Shown here one piece after another: positions 9,193 through 17,694 of a stretch of DNA of 64,000 nt. Position 1 is the stretch's first letter. Each line of letters begins with the position of its first letter. The DNA is from Bradyrhizobium barranii subsp. apii (GTDB taxonomy: Bacteria; Pseudomonadota; Alphaproteobacteria; Rhizobiales; Xanthobacteraceae), in the NCBI RefSeq assembly GCF_011516635.5, contig NZ_CP096255.1:3780501-3844500 (forward strand). Direction: 5' to 3'. The position numbers were made by a program, and so were the translations under genes. Below the pieces are notes generated by a model. It was not told the DNA's origin. It saw nothing but the letters and a program-made list of their open reading frames with translations, and made no database searches.

Positions 9193-9690
9193 TCAGCCCT
9201 TCGTCATCGTGATATTGACGCCGCGGATCTCGCCCTTCGAACTGATCTGCACCGTCTGCTTGGTGCCGTTGGTGCGCAGCGACAGGTTGGCGGCGAAGCC
9301 GTTGGCCTCGACGAACACCTCGATCTGGCCGCCGCCGGCGGTGCCCTGGAGATTGCCGAAGATGTTGCGGTTGGTCTCGCTCCAGTTGCCGGAGATTCGC
9401 TCGCCCTGGCTCGTCACGTCGCTGGTGAGGTCGAACTTGTAGCTGTCGGACGCGCAGTGAAGGGCCTGCTTGAGGCTGAGACCGGTGCCGGCGACCTTGT
9501 AGTCGGCCTTGCAGCGGATGCGCTCGGTGCTGCCATCGGACAGCGACACCGTGCCGGTGCCGCTCCACGCACCGTCGAAACCTGCAAACGGTCCGGACGA
9601 CTGAGCATGGCTTGCCGAGACTGAGAAGAGCAGCGCAGCCCCGATGCCGGCCGCCTTGATTGCCTGTCCAGATCGCCCAAAGAATTGCAT
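9193..9690 (-). CDS. Small secreted protein of unknown function
   Basis: A 165-residue protein with a Sec signal peptide (GIGAALLFSVSASHAQS, cleavage likely after residue 30). The mature part is rich in Gly, Thr and Ser and reads as an all-beta domain: FDGAWSGTGTVSLSDGS, a Cys pair (IRCKADYKV and ALHCASDSY) that could form one disulfide, then alternating strands up to GVNITMTKG. The family is not recognised with certainty; Bradyrhizobium genomes carry many small beta-rich periplasmic proteins of this kind. The ATG at 9690 is chosen because the signal peptide begins there; upstream in-frame codons would add a non-signal extension. It ends at a strong terminator. Confidence 0.7.
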   Translation of the reverse strand: MQFFGRSGQAIKAAGIGAALLFSVSASHAQSSGPFAGFDGAWSGTGTVSLSDGSTERIRCKADYKVAGTGLSLKQALHCASDSYKFDLTSDVTSQGERISGNWSETNRNIFGNLQGTAGGGQIEVFVEANGFAANLSLRTNGTKQTVQISSKGEIRGVNITMTKG

Positions 9691-10142
9691 TTTGAATATC
9701 CCGTTTTCGAGCGACGTTCGCTTAGGATGAACGTCTCGCCACATCGAAAGTTTAGTGTTCCGAGCCTGTGTCTGGTTCAAAGCCTGACAGCCAGGGACGG
9801 CGGTTCACGACGCCGTCGCGCCAGGTCAGGCTGCGTGATTCTCTCTGTTTCGGTGTGTTTCTGGCGGCAAAAACAGGGCGGAGAGATGCAGCTCTGCAAC
9901 AGGTACGCATCAAAACGCGGTGTGCCAAAATTATGACGTAGTATCAAACTCTTACATCTGCCAATGAAGAGTGAGGGAAGACCTGATTTGGTGGCTGTGG
10001 CGCCAATTTGGCCGCATTTGCCAGTGCTTGTGCCTTCTCCGAGGCCGCACGTTCCGCGGCGACTTGCCATCAGAACAATCCGTTCCGGTCGTTCGCCCTG
10101 TCCGGGATCGGTGCGGTTCTGCCGTCAGAATGAAGGAATACA
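9691..10142. other. Intergenic region between divergent small exported-protein genes
   Basis: This 452-base stretch separates two divergent genes and must hold both promoters. The sequence is less GC-rich than the genes around it. No convincing coding sequence, palindrome or known operator was seen; the short open frames on both strands have no signal peptide, ribosome site or recognisable domain. Confidence 0.5.
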
Positions 10143-10376
10143 ATGCGTAAGCTTCTCGTCGCTCTCACCCTGCTGTCGGCATCCCTTTCGACGGCGGCAT
10201 TCGCCCAGGCAGGACGCGGCACGGACGCCGAACAGAAGGCCTGCACGCGCGATGTGCAGAAGTTCTGCCGCCCAGTCATCGACCAGGGCGATTTCACCAT
10301 CCTGGCCTGCCTCAAGGAGAACCGGGCCAAGATCTCGCAGGCCTGCGACCAGGTCCTGAAGACCCACAACCAGTAA
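10143..10376 (+). CDS. Small periplasmic cysteine-rich repeat protein
   Basis: A 77-residue secreted protein. Residues 1-21 are a classic Sec signal (MRKLLVALTLL to AFAQA). The mature 56 residues contain four cysteines in the order C34, C42, C56 and C68 (KACTRDVQKFC, ILACLKENR, QACDQVL), the spacing of a single Cys-rich Golgi/FGF-receptor repeat (PF00839-like), so two disulfides are likely in the periplasm. The role of this family in bacteria is not known. It ends 22 bases before a strong terminator, so it is transcribed separately from the hopanoid operon that begins 190 bases downstream. Confidence 0.8.
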   Translation: MRKLLVALTLLSASLSTAAFAQAGRGTDAEQKACTRDVQKFCRPVIDQGDFTILACLKENRAKISQACDQVLKTHNQ

Positions 10377-10398
10377 GCTCGGCCACTGGCCCACCAAG

Positions 10399-10422
10399 GG
10401 CGGCCCCGGGGCCGCCTTTTCG
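10399..10422 (+). terminator. Rho-independent terminator
   Basis: GGCGGCCCC/GGGGCCGCC forms a 9-bp perfect stem followed by TTTT. It closes the small cysteine-rich protein gene and insulates hpnC. Confidence 0.85.
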
Positions 10423-10568
10423 GGCCGGATCCGGAAGGGCAGCCATCGAGAGACAGGATTGGTTTTGCGGCCGTATTCCCCTATATGGGGGCCGCGGCGG
10501 CATCGTCGGCATGAGCCCGCGCGAGCGAAAAAGCCCTTCCTGTCCAAACGATTGTAAACCAGCCCTCG

Positions 10569-11453
10569 ATGACCTCTGCGAGCGAATTGCGATCCGGCAA
10601 GGGTGACCGCGACGAGAATTTTCCCGTCGCGTCCTGGATCATTCAGCCGCGCCATCGTGCGCTGATCCTGGCGTACTACAATTTCGTCCGCACCGCCGAC
10701 GACATCGCGGATCACGCGACGCTGCCGCCCGACCAGAAACTCGCTTATCTCGACCTGCTCGAGGCGGAACTGCTCGGCGAGGGCGAGACCCAGGCCGAAG
10801 CTGTCATTCTGCGGCGGGCGTTGGCCGAGCGAGGCATGGCGCCGCGCCACGCGCTCGACGTGCTCATCGCGTTCCGCATGGACGTCACCAAGCTGCGCTA
10901 CGAGAACTGGGACGAGGTCATCCACTATTGCCGCTACTCGGCGATGCCGGTCGGCCGTTTCATGCTCGACGTCCACGGCGAGAGCACGTCGACCTGGGCG
11001 GCCTCGGACGCGCTCTGTGCGGCGCTCCAGATCAACAACCACCTCCAGGATTGCGGCAAGGATTTTCGCGAGCTCAATCGCGTCTATCTGCCGCGCGACG
11101 CGCTGGCCGCGAGTGGCGCCTCGGTCGAGCAGTTGGGGCTGACGCAGTCGCCGCCGGCGATGCTGGCCTGCCTTCAGGCGCTCGCCGTGCGCAACGCAGC
11201 CCTGCTCGACGAGGGCAGGTCGCTGAGCGCGGAGATCCGCGATTTCCGCCTCGGCGTCGACGTCGCGGTGATCCAGGCCTATGCCGATCGCATCGTGCGC
11301 CTGTTGAAGGTGCGCGATCCCCTGCGCGAGCGCGTGCATCTGAACAAGTTCGAGCTTCTCACTTTCAGCCTCGCCGGCATGATCGGCGAAGTCGGCCGCC
11401 GCGCGATCGGGCGCAAGGCCATTTCCAGACCGGGGACTGCACATGACGCTTGA
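10569..11453 (+). CDS. hpnC: Hydroxysqualene synthase HpnC
   Basis: Second enzyme of the bacterial three-step squalene route: it converts presqualene diphosphate to hydroxysqualene. The 294-residue protein has the all-helical squalene/phytoene synthase fold. The first aspartate-rich motif is RTADDIADH; the second is altered to LQDCGKDFRELNRVYLP, as is typical of HpnC compared with HpnD. It is the first gene of the hpnC-hpnD-hpnE-shc-hpnG operon and overlaps hpnD by 11 bases, implying coupled translation. The ribosome site is weak, so an in-frame start slightly downstream cannot be excluded. Confidence 0.93.
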   Translation: MTSASELRSGKGDRDENFPVASWIIQPRHRALILAYYNFVRTADDIADHATLPPDQKLAYLDLLEAELLGEGETQAEAVILRRALAERGMAPRHALDVLIAFRMDVTKLRYENWDEVIHYCRYSAMPVGRFMLDVHGESTSTWAASDALCAALQINNHLQDCGKDFRELNRVYLPRDALAASGASVEQLGLTQSPPAMLACLQALAVRNAALLDEGRSLSAEIRDFRLGVDVAVIQAYADRIVRLLKVRDPLRERVHLNKFELLTFSLAGMIGEVGRRAIGRKAISRPGTAHDA

Positions 11454-12282
11454 GGCGACCTCGCCCAGCGCCAATTACGGCTCGACCGCATCGAACAGCT
11501 CCTTCTACGCTGCGATGCGCATCCTGCCGCATGACCAGCGCGAAGCGATGTTCCAGATCTACAGCTTCTGCCGCCAGGTCGACGACATCGCCGATTCCGA
11601 CGGCCCGCGCGACGAGCGGCTCGCCGCGCTTCAGGAGTGGCGCAACGACATCGACGCGCTCTATCAGGGCCATCCGCCGCCGCGGCTGAAGGACTACGTC
11701 GCCTCGGTGAAGACCTTCGGCCTCAAGCGCGAGGATTTCCTTGCGATCGTCGACGGCATGGAGATGGATGTGCCGCAGGACATCCGCGCGCCCGACATGA
11801 CGACGCTAGATCTCTACTGCGATCGCGTCGCCAGCGCCGTGGGGCGGCTGTCGGTACGAGTGTTCGGCCTGCCCGAGGAAGACGGCATCCAGCTCGCCTA
11901 CCATCTCGGCCGCGCGCTCCAGCTCACCAACATCCTGCGCGACATCGACGAGGACGCTGGCCTCGGCCGGCTCTATCTGCCGCGCGAGGCGCTGCTGCAT
12001 GCCGGCATCACCTCCAACGACCCGAACCGCGTGATCACCGAGCGCGCGCTGCCGAAGGTCTGCCAGCCGCTGACGCAGCGTGCGAAGGCGCATTTCGAGA
12101 AGTCGGACGAGATCATGAACCGTAACAAGCGCCGCGCCGTGCGCGCGCCGCGGATCATGTCGAAATACTACCATTCCATCCTGGACCTCCTGATCGCGCG
12201 CGGCTTCAACGCGCCGCGCGAGCCGGTGCGTGTGTCGAAGGTCGCACGCATCCTGATCCTGCTCCGTTACGCTTTCATCTGA
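11443..12282 (+). CDS. hpnD: Presqualene diphosphate synthase HpnD
   Basis: Joins two farnesyl diphosphate molecules head to head to form presqualene diphosphate, the first committed step to squalene. The 279-residue protein carries both aspartate-rich magnesium-binding motifs of the family: RQVDDIADSDGPRDER and NILRDIDEDAGLGRLYLP. Its start lies inside the end of hpnC and its stop overlaps the hpnE start by one base (TGATG), so the three squalene genes are tightly coupled. It is distinguished from a phytoene synthase by the neighbouring hpnC and hpnE. Confidence 0.93.
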   Translation: MTLEATSPSANYGSTASNSSFYAAMRILPHDQREAMFQIYSFCRQVDDIADSDGPRDERLAALQEWRNDIDALYQGHPPPRLKDYVASVKTFGLKREDFLAIVDGMEMDVPQDIRAPDMTTLDLYCDRVASAVGRLSVRVFGLPEEDGIQLAYHLGRALQLTNILRDIDEDAGLGRLYLPREALLHAGITSNDPNRVITERALPKVCQPLTQRAKAHFEKSDEIMNRNKRRAVRAPRIMSKYYHSILDLLIARGFNAPREPVRVSKVARILILLRYAFI

Positions 12283-13538
12283 TGCAAAAGACAGCTCACA
12301 TCATCGGTGCTGGAATTTCCGGCCTCTCCGCCGCCGTGCGGCTCGCCAATGCCGGCTTCAAGGTCGCCGTGCACGAGGCGACGCACCAGGCCGGCGGCCG
12401 CTGCCGTTCCTATTTCGACGCCGCCACCAATCTCACCATCGACAACGGCAATCATCTGCTGCTGTCGGGCAACAGCCATGCGCGCGCCTATGCCCGCTCG
12501 ATCGGCACCGAGGCGGGCCTCGTCGGCCCCGAGCGCGCGCAGTTTCCGTTCGTCGACATCAAGACCGGGCAGCGCTGGCAGATCGATCTCGGCGATGGCC
12601 GGCTGCCGACCTGGGTGCTCGACGAGAGCCGCCGCGTTCCCGACACCGGGCTCAGCGATTATCTCAAGCTGGCGCCGCTGATCTGGGCGTCGGAGGAGAC
12701 GCTGGTCGGCAAGTCCATTCCCTGCGAAGGCATCCTGTATCAGCGGCTGGTGCAGCCGCTGCTGCTTGCGGCACTCAACGTCGATCCGCCCGAGGGCTCG
12801 GCCGGGCTTGCCGGCGCGATCGTGCGCGAGACGCTGCTTGCCGGCGGACAGGCGTGCCGGCCGCTGATCGCGCGCGACGGCTTGAGCGCCGTGCTGATCG
12901 AGCCTGCCGTGAAGTTCTTGCAGGAGCGCGGCCACATCGTTCAGCTCGGCCATGAGCTGCGTTCGTTTACGACCGGTGACGGCAAGGCCAGCGCGCTGAA
13001 TTTCGGCGGCGAGGATGTGATCCAGCTCGGTGAGGGCGATGTCGTCGTGATGGCAGTGCCGCCGCGCGCCGCCGCGAGCCTGCTGCCCGGGCTGAAGACG
13101 CCGACCGAATTCCGCGCCATCGTGAACGCGCATTTCCGCTTTGAACCGCCGCCCGGTTCGGCGCCGATCCTCGGCGTGATCGGCGGCGTCGTGGAATGGC
13201 TGTTCGCGTTCCCGAACCGGCTGTCCGTGACCATCAGCAATGGCGACCGCCTGGTCGACATGCCGCGCGAGGAACTCGCGCAGGCGATCTGGAACGACGT
13301 CTGCAAGGCGGGCGGGGTGTCCGGCGAGCTGCCCCCCTGGCAGATCGTGCGCGAGCGCCGTGCCACATTTGCGGCGACGCCGGCCCAGAATGCCCTGCGT
13401 CCGGGGCCGGCCACTGCGCTGAAAAACCTGTTTCTTGCCGGCGACTGGACTGCTACGGGATTGCCTGCAACCATCGAGGGATCGGTGCGGTCCGGTGATC
13501 GCGCCGCCGATCTGGTTTTGGCCGCAAAGCGGCCCTGA
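12282..13538 (+). CDS. hpnE: Hydroxysqualene dehydroxylase HpnE
   Basis: FAD-dependent enzyme that reduces hydroxysqualene to squalene, the third step of the HpnCDE route. The 418-residue protein opens with a dinucleotide-binding fold (AHIIGAGISGLSAAVRLANAG followed by VAVHEATHQAGGRC), as in amine oxidases and phytoene desaturases, and ends with the FAD-closing segment LFLAGDWTATGLPATIEGS. The start overlaps the hpnD stop by one base. It lies 50 bases before shc, in the same operon. Confidence 0.93.
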   Translation: MQKTAHIIGAGISGLSAAVRLANAGFKVAVHEATHQAGGRCRSYFDAATNLTIDNGNHLLLSGNSHARAYARSIGTEAGLVGPERAQFPFVDIKTGQRWQIDLGDGRLPTWVLDESRRVPDTGLSDYLKLAPLIWASEETLVGKSIPCEGILYQRLVQPLLLAALNVDPPEGSAGLAGAIVRETLLAGGQACRPLIARDGLSAVLIEPAVKFLQERGHIVQLGHELRSFTTGDGKASALNFGGEDVIQLGEGDVVVMAVPPRAAASLLPGLKTPTEFRAIVNAHFRFEPPPGSAPILGVIGGVVEWLFAFPNRLSVTISNGDRLVDMPREELAQAIWNDVCKAGGVSGELPPWQIVRERRATFAATPAQNALRPGPATALKNLFLAGDWTATGLPATIEGSVRSGDRAADLVLAAKRP

Positions 13539-13588
13539 CGGGCAAAGTCCCGGTCAATTTCAATCGACTATCGGAGCAATCGAGCGAC

Positions 13589-15586
13589 ATGGATTCCGTG
13601 AACGCGACCAGCCGCGAAGCCCAAGAATCCAGGGCCTTGGAATCGAGGATCTTGGAATCGGGCGTCCTGGAATCGAGCATTGCGTCGGCGACGCAAGGCG
13701 TTCTCGGCTTCCAGCAATCCGACGGCCATTGGGTGTTCGAGCTCGAGGCCGACTGCACGATTCCGGCTGAATACGTCCTGCTGCGCCATTATCTCGCAGA
13801 GCCCGTGGACGCCGTGCTCGAGGCCAAGATCGGCAATTATCTCCGCCGCGTTCAGGGCGCCCATGGTGGCTGGCCGCTGGTGCATGACGGCGAGTTCGAC
13901 ATGAGCGCGAGCGTGAAGTCCTACTTCGCGCTCAAGATGATCGGCGATTCCGTCGACGCCCCGCACATGGTGCGTGCGCGCGAGGCGATCCATGCCCGCG
14001 GCGGCGCGATCAACAGCAACGTCTTCACGCGCTTCTTGCTTGCGATGTTCGGCGTGGTGACCTGGCGCGCGGTGCCGGTGCTGCCGATCGAGATCGTGCT
14101 GCTGCCGTTCTGGTCGCCGTTCCACATCAACAAGATTTCCTACTGGGCCCGCACCACCATGGTGCCGCTGATGGTTCTTGCCGCGCTGAAGCCGCTGGCG
14201 AAGAATCCCAAGGGCGTCGGGATCGACGAGCTGTTTCTCCAGGATCCGCGCTCGATCGGCATGACCGCGAAGGCGCCGCACCAGAGCATGGCCTGGTTCG
14301 TGCTGTTTCGTGCACTCGACGGCATTCTGCGCGTGATCGAACCGATGTTTCCGAAGAGCCTGCGCCAGCGCGCGATCGATGCAGCGCTCGCCTTCACCGA
14401 GGAGCGCCTCAACGGCGAGGACGGCATGGGCGCGATCTATCCGCCCATGGCCAACATCGTCATGATGTATGACGCGCTCGGCAAGGACGAGAATTATCCG
14501 CCGCGCGCGGTCACGCGCCGGGGCATCGACAAGCTGCTCGTGATCAAGGGCGACGAGGCCTATTGCCAGCCCTGCGTCTCCCCGGTGTGGGACACGACGC
14601 TGACCGCCCACGCGCTGCTGGAAGCCGGCGGTGACATAGCCGAGCCTGCGGCCAAGCAGGGCCTCGACTGGCTGATCCCGAAGCAGGAGCTCGAGGTGAA
14701 GGGCGACTGGGCGGTGAAGCGGCCCGACGTGCGCCCGGGCGGCTGGGCCTTCCAGTACAACAATGCCTATTATCCCGATCTCGACGACACCGCGGTGGTG
14801 GTGATGTCGATGGACCGCATGCGACGCGAGCACGGTGCGACCGGCTATGACGCCGCGATCGATCGCGGCCGGGAGTGGATCGAGGGCATGCAGAGCGACG
14901 ACGGCGGCTGGGCCGCCTTCGACGTTAACAACCTCGAATACTATCTGAACAACATCCCGTTCTCGGATCATGGCGCGCTGCTCGATCCGCCGACCGAGGA
15001 CGTCACCGCGCGCTGCATCTCCATGCTGGCCCAGCTCGGCGAGACCGAGAAGTCCAGCAAGCATGTGGCCGACGGGGTCGCCTACCTCAGGAAGACCCAG
15101 CACCCGGAGGGGTCCTGGTACGGCCGCTGGGGCATGAACTTCATCTACGGAACCTGGTCGGTGCTCTGTGCCCTCAACATGGCCGGCGTCCGCCATGACG
15201 ACCCGATGATTCGGAAGGCCGCCGACTGGCTGGCCTCGATCCAGAACAAGGACGGCGGCTGGGGCGAGGACGCCGTCAGCTACCGTCTCGACTACAAGGG
15301 CTGGGAGGCCGCTCCCTCGACCGCCTCGCAAACGGCATGGGCCTTGCTTGCCCTGATGGCTGCTGGCGAGGTTGATCACCCGGCCGTCGCCCGCGGGGTG
15401 GAGTACCTGATTGCAACACAGAACAAAAAAGGACTGTGGGACGAGCAGCGGTACACCGCCACAGGCTTTCCTCGTGTATTCTATCTGCGTTATCACGGTT
15501 ACCCGAAGTTCTTCCCGCTGTGGGCGTTGGCGCGGTATCGGAACTTGCGGAACACCAACAGCAGGGTGGTAGGGGTCGGGATGTGA
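13589..15586 (+). CDS. shc: Squalene-hopene cyclase (HpnF)
   Basis: Cyclises squalene to hopene and hopanol on the inner membrane. The 665-residue protein has the catalytic DxDD motif at D397-L-D399-D400 (YYPDLDDTAV) and several QW repeats, for example QSDDGGWAAFD, EGSWYGRWG, NKDGGWGED and NKKGLWDE. The first 35 residues are a non-conserved leader with a three-fold five-residue repeat (LESRI, LESGV, LESSI) encoded by a 15-base tandem repeat at about 13637-13680. The gene is fourth in the hopanoid operon, and its last codons overlap the hpnG start. Confidence 0.97.
   Translation: MDSVNATSREAQESRALESRILESGVLESSIASATQGVLGFQQSDGHWVFELEADCTIPAEYVLLRHYLAEPVDAVLEAKIGNYLRRVQGAHGGWPLVHDGEFDMSASVKSYFALKMIGDSVDAPHMVRAREAIHARGGAINSNVFTRFLLAMFGVVTWRAVPVLPIEIVLLPFWSPFHINKISYWARTTMVPLMVLAALKPLAKNPKGVGIDELFLQDPRSIGMTAKAPHQSMAWFVLFRALDGILRVIEPMFPKSLRQRAIDAALAFTEERLNGEDGMGAIYPPMANIVMMYDALGKDENYPPRAVTRRGIDKLLVIKGDEAYCQPCVSPVWDTTLTAHALLEAGGDIAEPAAKQGLDWLIPKQELEVKGDWAVKRPDVRPGGWAFQYNNAYYPDLDDTAVVVMSMDRMRREHGATGYDAAIDRGREWIEGMQSDDGGWAAFDVNNLEYYLNNIPFSDHGALLDPPTEDVTARCISMLAQLGETEKSSKHVADGVAYLRKTQHPEGSWYGRWGMNFIYGTWSVLCALNMAGVRHDDPMIRKAADWLASIQNKDGGWGEDAVSYRLDYKGWEAAPSTASQTAWALLALMAAGEVDHPAVARGVEYLIATQNKKGLWDEQRYTATGFPRVFYLRYHGYPKFFPLWALARYRNLRNTNSRVVGVGM
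13637..13681 (+). repeat. 15-base tandem repeat inside the shc 5' end
   Basis: TTGGAATCG recurs at 13637 and 13652, and CTGGAATCG at 13667, a strict 15-base period that encodes Leu-Glu-Ser three times. It lies upstream of the conserved cyclase domain, so copy-number changes would keep the frame. Confidence 0.8.
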
Positions 15587-16332
15587 CTTTGGGGACGGGG
15601 GACTATCTGACCGTGGGTAATGCCATCGACCCGCGGCCGATATTGATCGTGACTGGACTGGTTCAGGAGGCCCGGATCGCGGCTGGGCCCGGAATGGCGG
15701 TGATTTGCTCGTCGAGCAGCCCGACCCAGTTGCGGGCGCTGCTGACGGTGGTGGATCCCGAGACGATTCGCGGCGTGATCTCGTTCGGCGTGGCCGGCGG
15801 GCTCGACCCGACGCTGCGCTCCGGCGACGTCGTGCTGGCGACCGAGGTGCTCTCCGGCGATACCCGCTGGGCCGCGGGCCTGTCGCTCGGCGACGACCTG
15901 ATCGACCGCCTGACGTCGGGCCGCCGCCGCGTGGTGCGCGGCAGCCTTGCCGGCGCCGAGGAGGTGGTCACGAAGCGGTCCTGCAAGGCGGCGCTGCATT
16001 CGGAAACCGGCGCCTCTGCCGTCGACATGGAAAGCCACATCGCGGCCGCCTACGCCGCCGAGGCGGGGCTGCCCTTTGCCGCGGTCCGCGTCATCAGCGA
16101 TCCCGCCCATCGCGCGCTGCCGGCGCTCGCCCGCGCCGCCATCAAGCCGAACGGCCAGATCGATCTCGCCGCCGTTCTGCGCGGCATCGTGCGCAATCCG
16201 ACCACGCTGCATGCGCTGGTCTCGACCGGCATCGACTTCAACCGCGCGCTGCGTAGCTTGCGCGGCTGCCGCGACTATTTGATCGGCACCGAGCTCGTCG
16301 ACAGCGAGGTCCTGGTCTCCAAGGCGGCCTGA
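15583..16332 (+). CDS. hpnG: Adenosylhopane nucleosidase/phosphorylase HpnG
   Basis: Removes adenine from adenosylhopane to give ribosylhopane (or its phosphate), the second step of side-chain synthesis after HpnH. The 249-residue protein has the nucleoside phosphorylase fold: ISFGVAGGLDPTLRSGDVV near the substrate loop, SAVDMESHIAAAYAAEAGLPFAAVRVISD with the family's Met-Glu ribose ligands, and a C-terminal helix. The start is the GTG at 15583, which overlaps the shc stop as GTGA; longer in-frame starts inside shc would add a non-homologous leader. It is the last gene of the rightward operon. Confidence 0.9.
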   Translation: MTLGTGDYLTVGNAIDPRPILIVTGLVQEARIAAGPGMAVICSSSSPTQLRALLTVVDPETIRGVISFGVAGGLDPTLRSGDVVLATEVLSGDTRWAAGLSLGDDLIDRLTSGRRRVVRGSLAGAEEVVTKRSCKAALHSETGASAVDMESHIAAAYAAEAGLPFAAVRVISDPAHRALPALARAAIKPNGQIDLAAVLRGIVRNPTTLHALVSTGIDFNRALRSLRGCRDYLIGTELVDSEVLVSKAA

Positions 16333-16357
16333 GCGACTTCCTCGATTCAGTAAAAGA

Positions 16358-16395
16358 CAAAGGCCCGGTCGCGCGACCGGGCCTTTTGTTTTTGT
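16358..16395. terminator. Bidirectional terminator between hpnG and hpnH
   Basis: AAGGCCCGGTCG and CGACCGGGCCTT form a 12-bp stem with a 2-base loop, flanked by TTTTGTTTTT on the plus side and an A-rich stretch on the left (a T-rich tail for the minus strand). It serves both convergent operons. Confidence 0.9.
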
Positions 16396-16399
16396 GTCC

Positions 16400-16483
16400 G
16401 TAGCCCGGATGGAGCGGAGCGCAATCCGGGGTTTTGCAATACGGAGGACCGTCCCGGATTTCGCTTCGCTCCATCCGGGCTAC
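16400..16483. repeat. Intergenic palindromic repeat, GTAGCCCGGATGG type
   Basis: The 17-base arms 16400-16416 and 16467-16483 are exact reverse complements (GTAGCCCGGATGGAGCG). The inner parts GCAATCCGGG and CCCGGATTTCGC extend the stem. This is the form of a REP-like element dispersed in Bradyrhizobium intergenic DNA. It ends 15 bases past the hpnH stop. Confidence 0.8.
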
Positions 16484-16498
16484 AGGACTGCGTTGTGA

Positions 16499-17659
16499 CT
16501 ACGCGGCAGTCGAAGCCTTCCGAGCGGCCTTCTCCTGCGCGGCGGCCGCCTCGTCCTTGCGGATCTCCGACAGGCGCTTCTGCACTTCCGCCGAGAAGAT
16601 GTACTGCGCCGGACGCTGCTTGGTCATGTCGATCTCGGGCGCCATCGGGCCCGTGGTCCTGATGCCGCGCAGCGACACCCACATCGCCTTCAGCGGGTGG
16701 CTGATGGCAGCGGTCGCAGCCGTCGGCTCGTAGCCGCAATGGGCCATACAGTCGGCGCACTTCTCGTACTTGCCGGTGCCGTAGGTTTCCCAATCGGTGG
16801 TGTCCATCAGCTCCTTGAAGGTCTTGGCATAGCCTTCACCGAGCAGATAGCAGGGCTTCTGCCAGCCGAAGATGTTGCGCGCGGGCATGCCCCACGGCGT
16901 GCACTCGTATTCCTGGTTGCCGGCGAGGAAGTCCAGGAACAGGCCGGAATGCATGAAGTTCCACTTCTTGCCCTTGCCCATCGCGAAGACGTCGCGGAAC
17001 AGCTTCTTGGTCTTGGTGCGGTTGAGGAAGTGCTCCTGGTCCGGCGCACGCTCATACGCATAGCCCGGCGACATCGAGACGCCGACACCGAGCTCGACGG
17101 TGAGGTCGAGGAATTTCGCGATCTCCTCGGCCGGATGGCCGTCGAAGATGGTGGCGTTGACGTTGACGGTGAAGCCGCGCGCCTTGGCCGCCTTGATCGC
17201 GGAGACGGCGCGGTCGAACACGCCCTTCTGCGACACGGCCTTGTCGTGATGGTCCTTCAGGCCGTCGAGATGCACGGAGAAGAACAGGTACGGGGAGGGC
17301 GTGAACAGGTCGAGCTTCTTCTCGAGCAGCAGCGCGTTGGTGCAGAGCGAGACGAACTTCTTGCGTTCGACCAGGCCGCGCACGATCTCGCCGATCTCCT
17401 TGTGGATCAGCGGCTCGCCGCCGGGAATGGCGACCATCGGCGCGCCGCACTCGTCGGCCGCGTCCCAGCACTCCTGGGCGGTCATGCGGCGGTTGAGGAT
17501 CGCATCCGGATAATCGATCTTGCCGCAGCCGACGCAGGCGAGGTTGCAGCGGAACAGCGGCTCCAGCATCAGCACGAGCGGATAGCGCTTGCGGCCAAGC
17601 AGTTTCTGCTTGAGCAAATAGCCGCCGATACGCATTTCCTTGAAGAAGGGGATAGCCAT
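16499..17659 (-). CDS. hpnH: Adenosylhopene synthase HpnH (radical SAM)
   Basis: Adds a 5'-deoxyadenosyl radical to hopene to start the C35 side chain. The 386-residue protein has the cluster motif C38-x3-C42-x2-C45 (FRCNLACVGCGK), the SAM-binding IPGGEPLIH, and a C-terminal Cys-containing region (KCADCMAHCGYEPTAA) in a SPASM-like position. The C-terminal 40 residues are Ala/Lys-rich and variable. The gene faces the hpnC-G operon and is followed on its own strand by the shared terminator; ispH lies just upstream on the same strand, with about 35 bases between them, so the two are probably one transcript. Confidence 0.95.
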   Translation of the reverse strand: MAIPFFKEMRIGGYLLKQKLLGRKRYPLVLMLEPLFRCNLACVGCGKIDYPDAILNRRMTAQECWDAADECGAPMVAIPGGEPLIHKEIGEIVRGLVERKKFVSLCTNALLLEKKLDLFTPSPYLFFSVHLDGLKDHHDKAVSQKGVFDRAVSAIKAAKARGFTVNVNATIFDGHPAEEIAKFLDLTVELGVGVSMSPGYAYERAPDQEHFLNRTKTKKLFRDVFAMGKGKKWNFMHSGLFLDFLAGNQEYECTPWGMPARNIFGWQKPCYLLGEGYAKTFKELMDTTDWETYGTGKYEKCADCMAHCGYEPTAATAAISHPLKAMWVSLRGIRTTGPMAPEIDMTKQRPAQYIFSAEVQKRLSEIRKDEAAAAQEKAARKASTAA

Positions 17660-17694
17660 TACAAGTTTCTTTCTGGGCTAGGAATTCGGGTGGG

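Noticed and set aside
13568..15496. Long open frame (642 codons) antisense to squalene-hopene cyclase
   Set aside because: It is a shadow of shc, with no ribosome site or recognisable domain.
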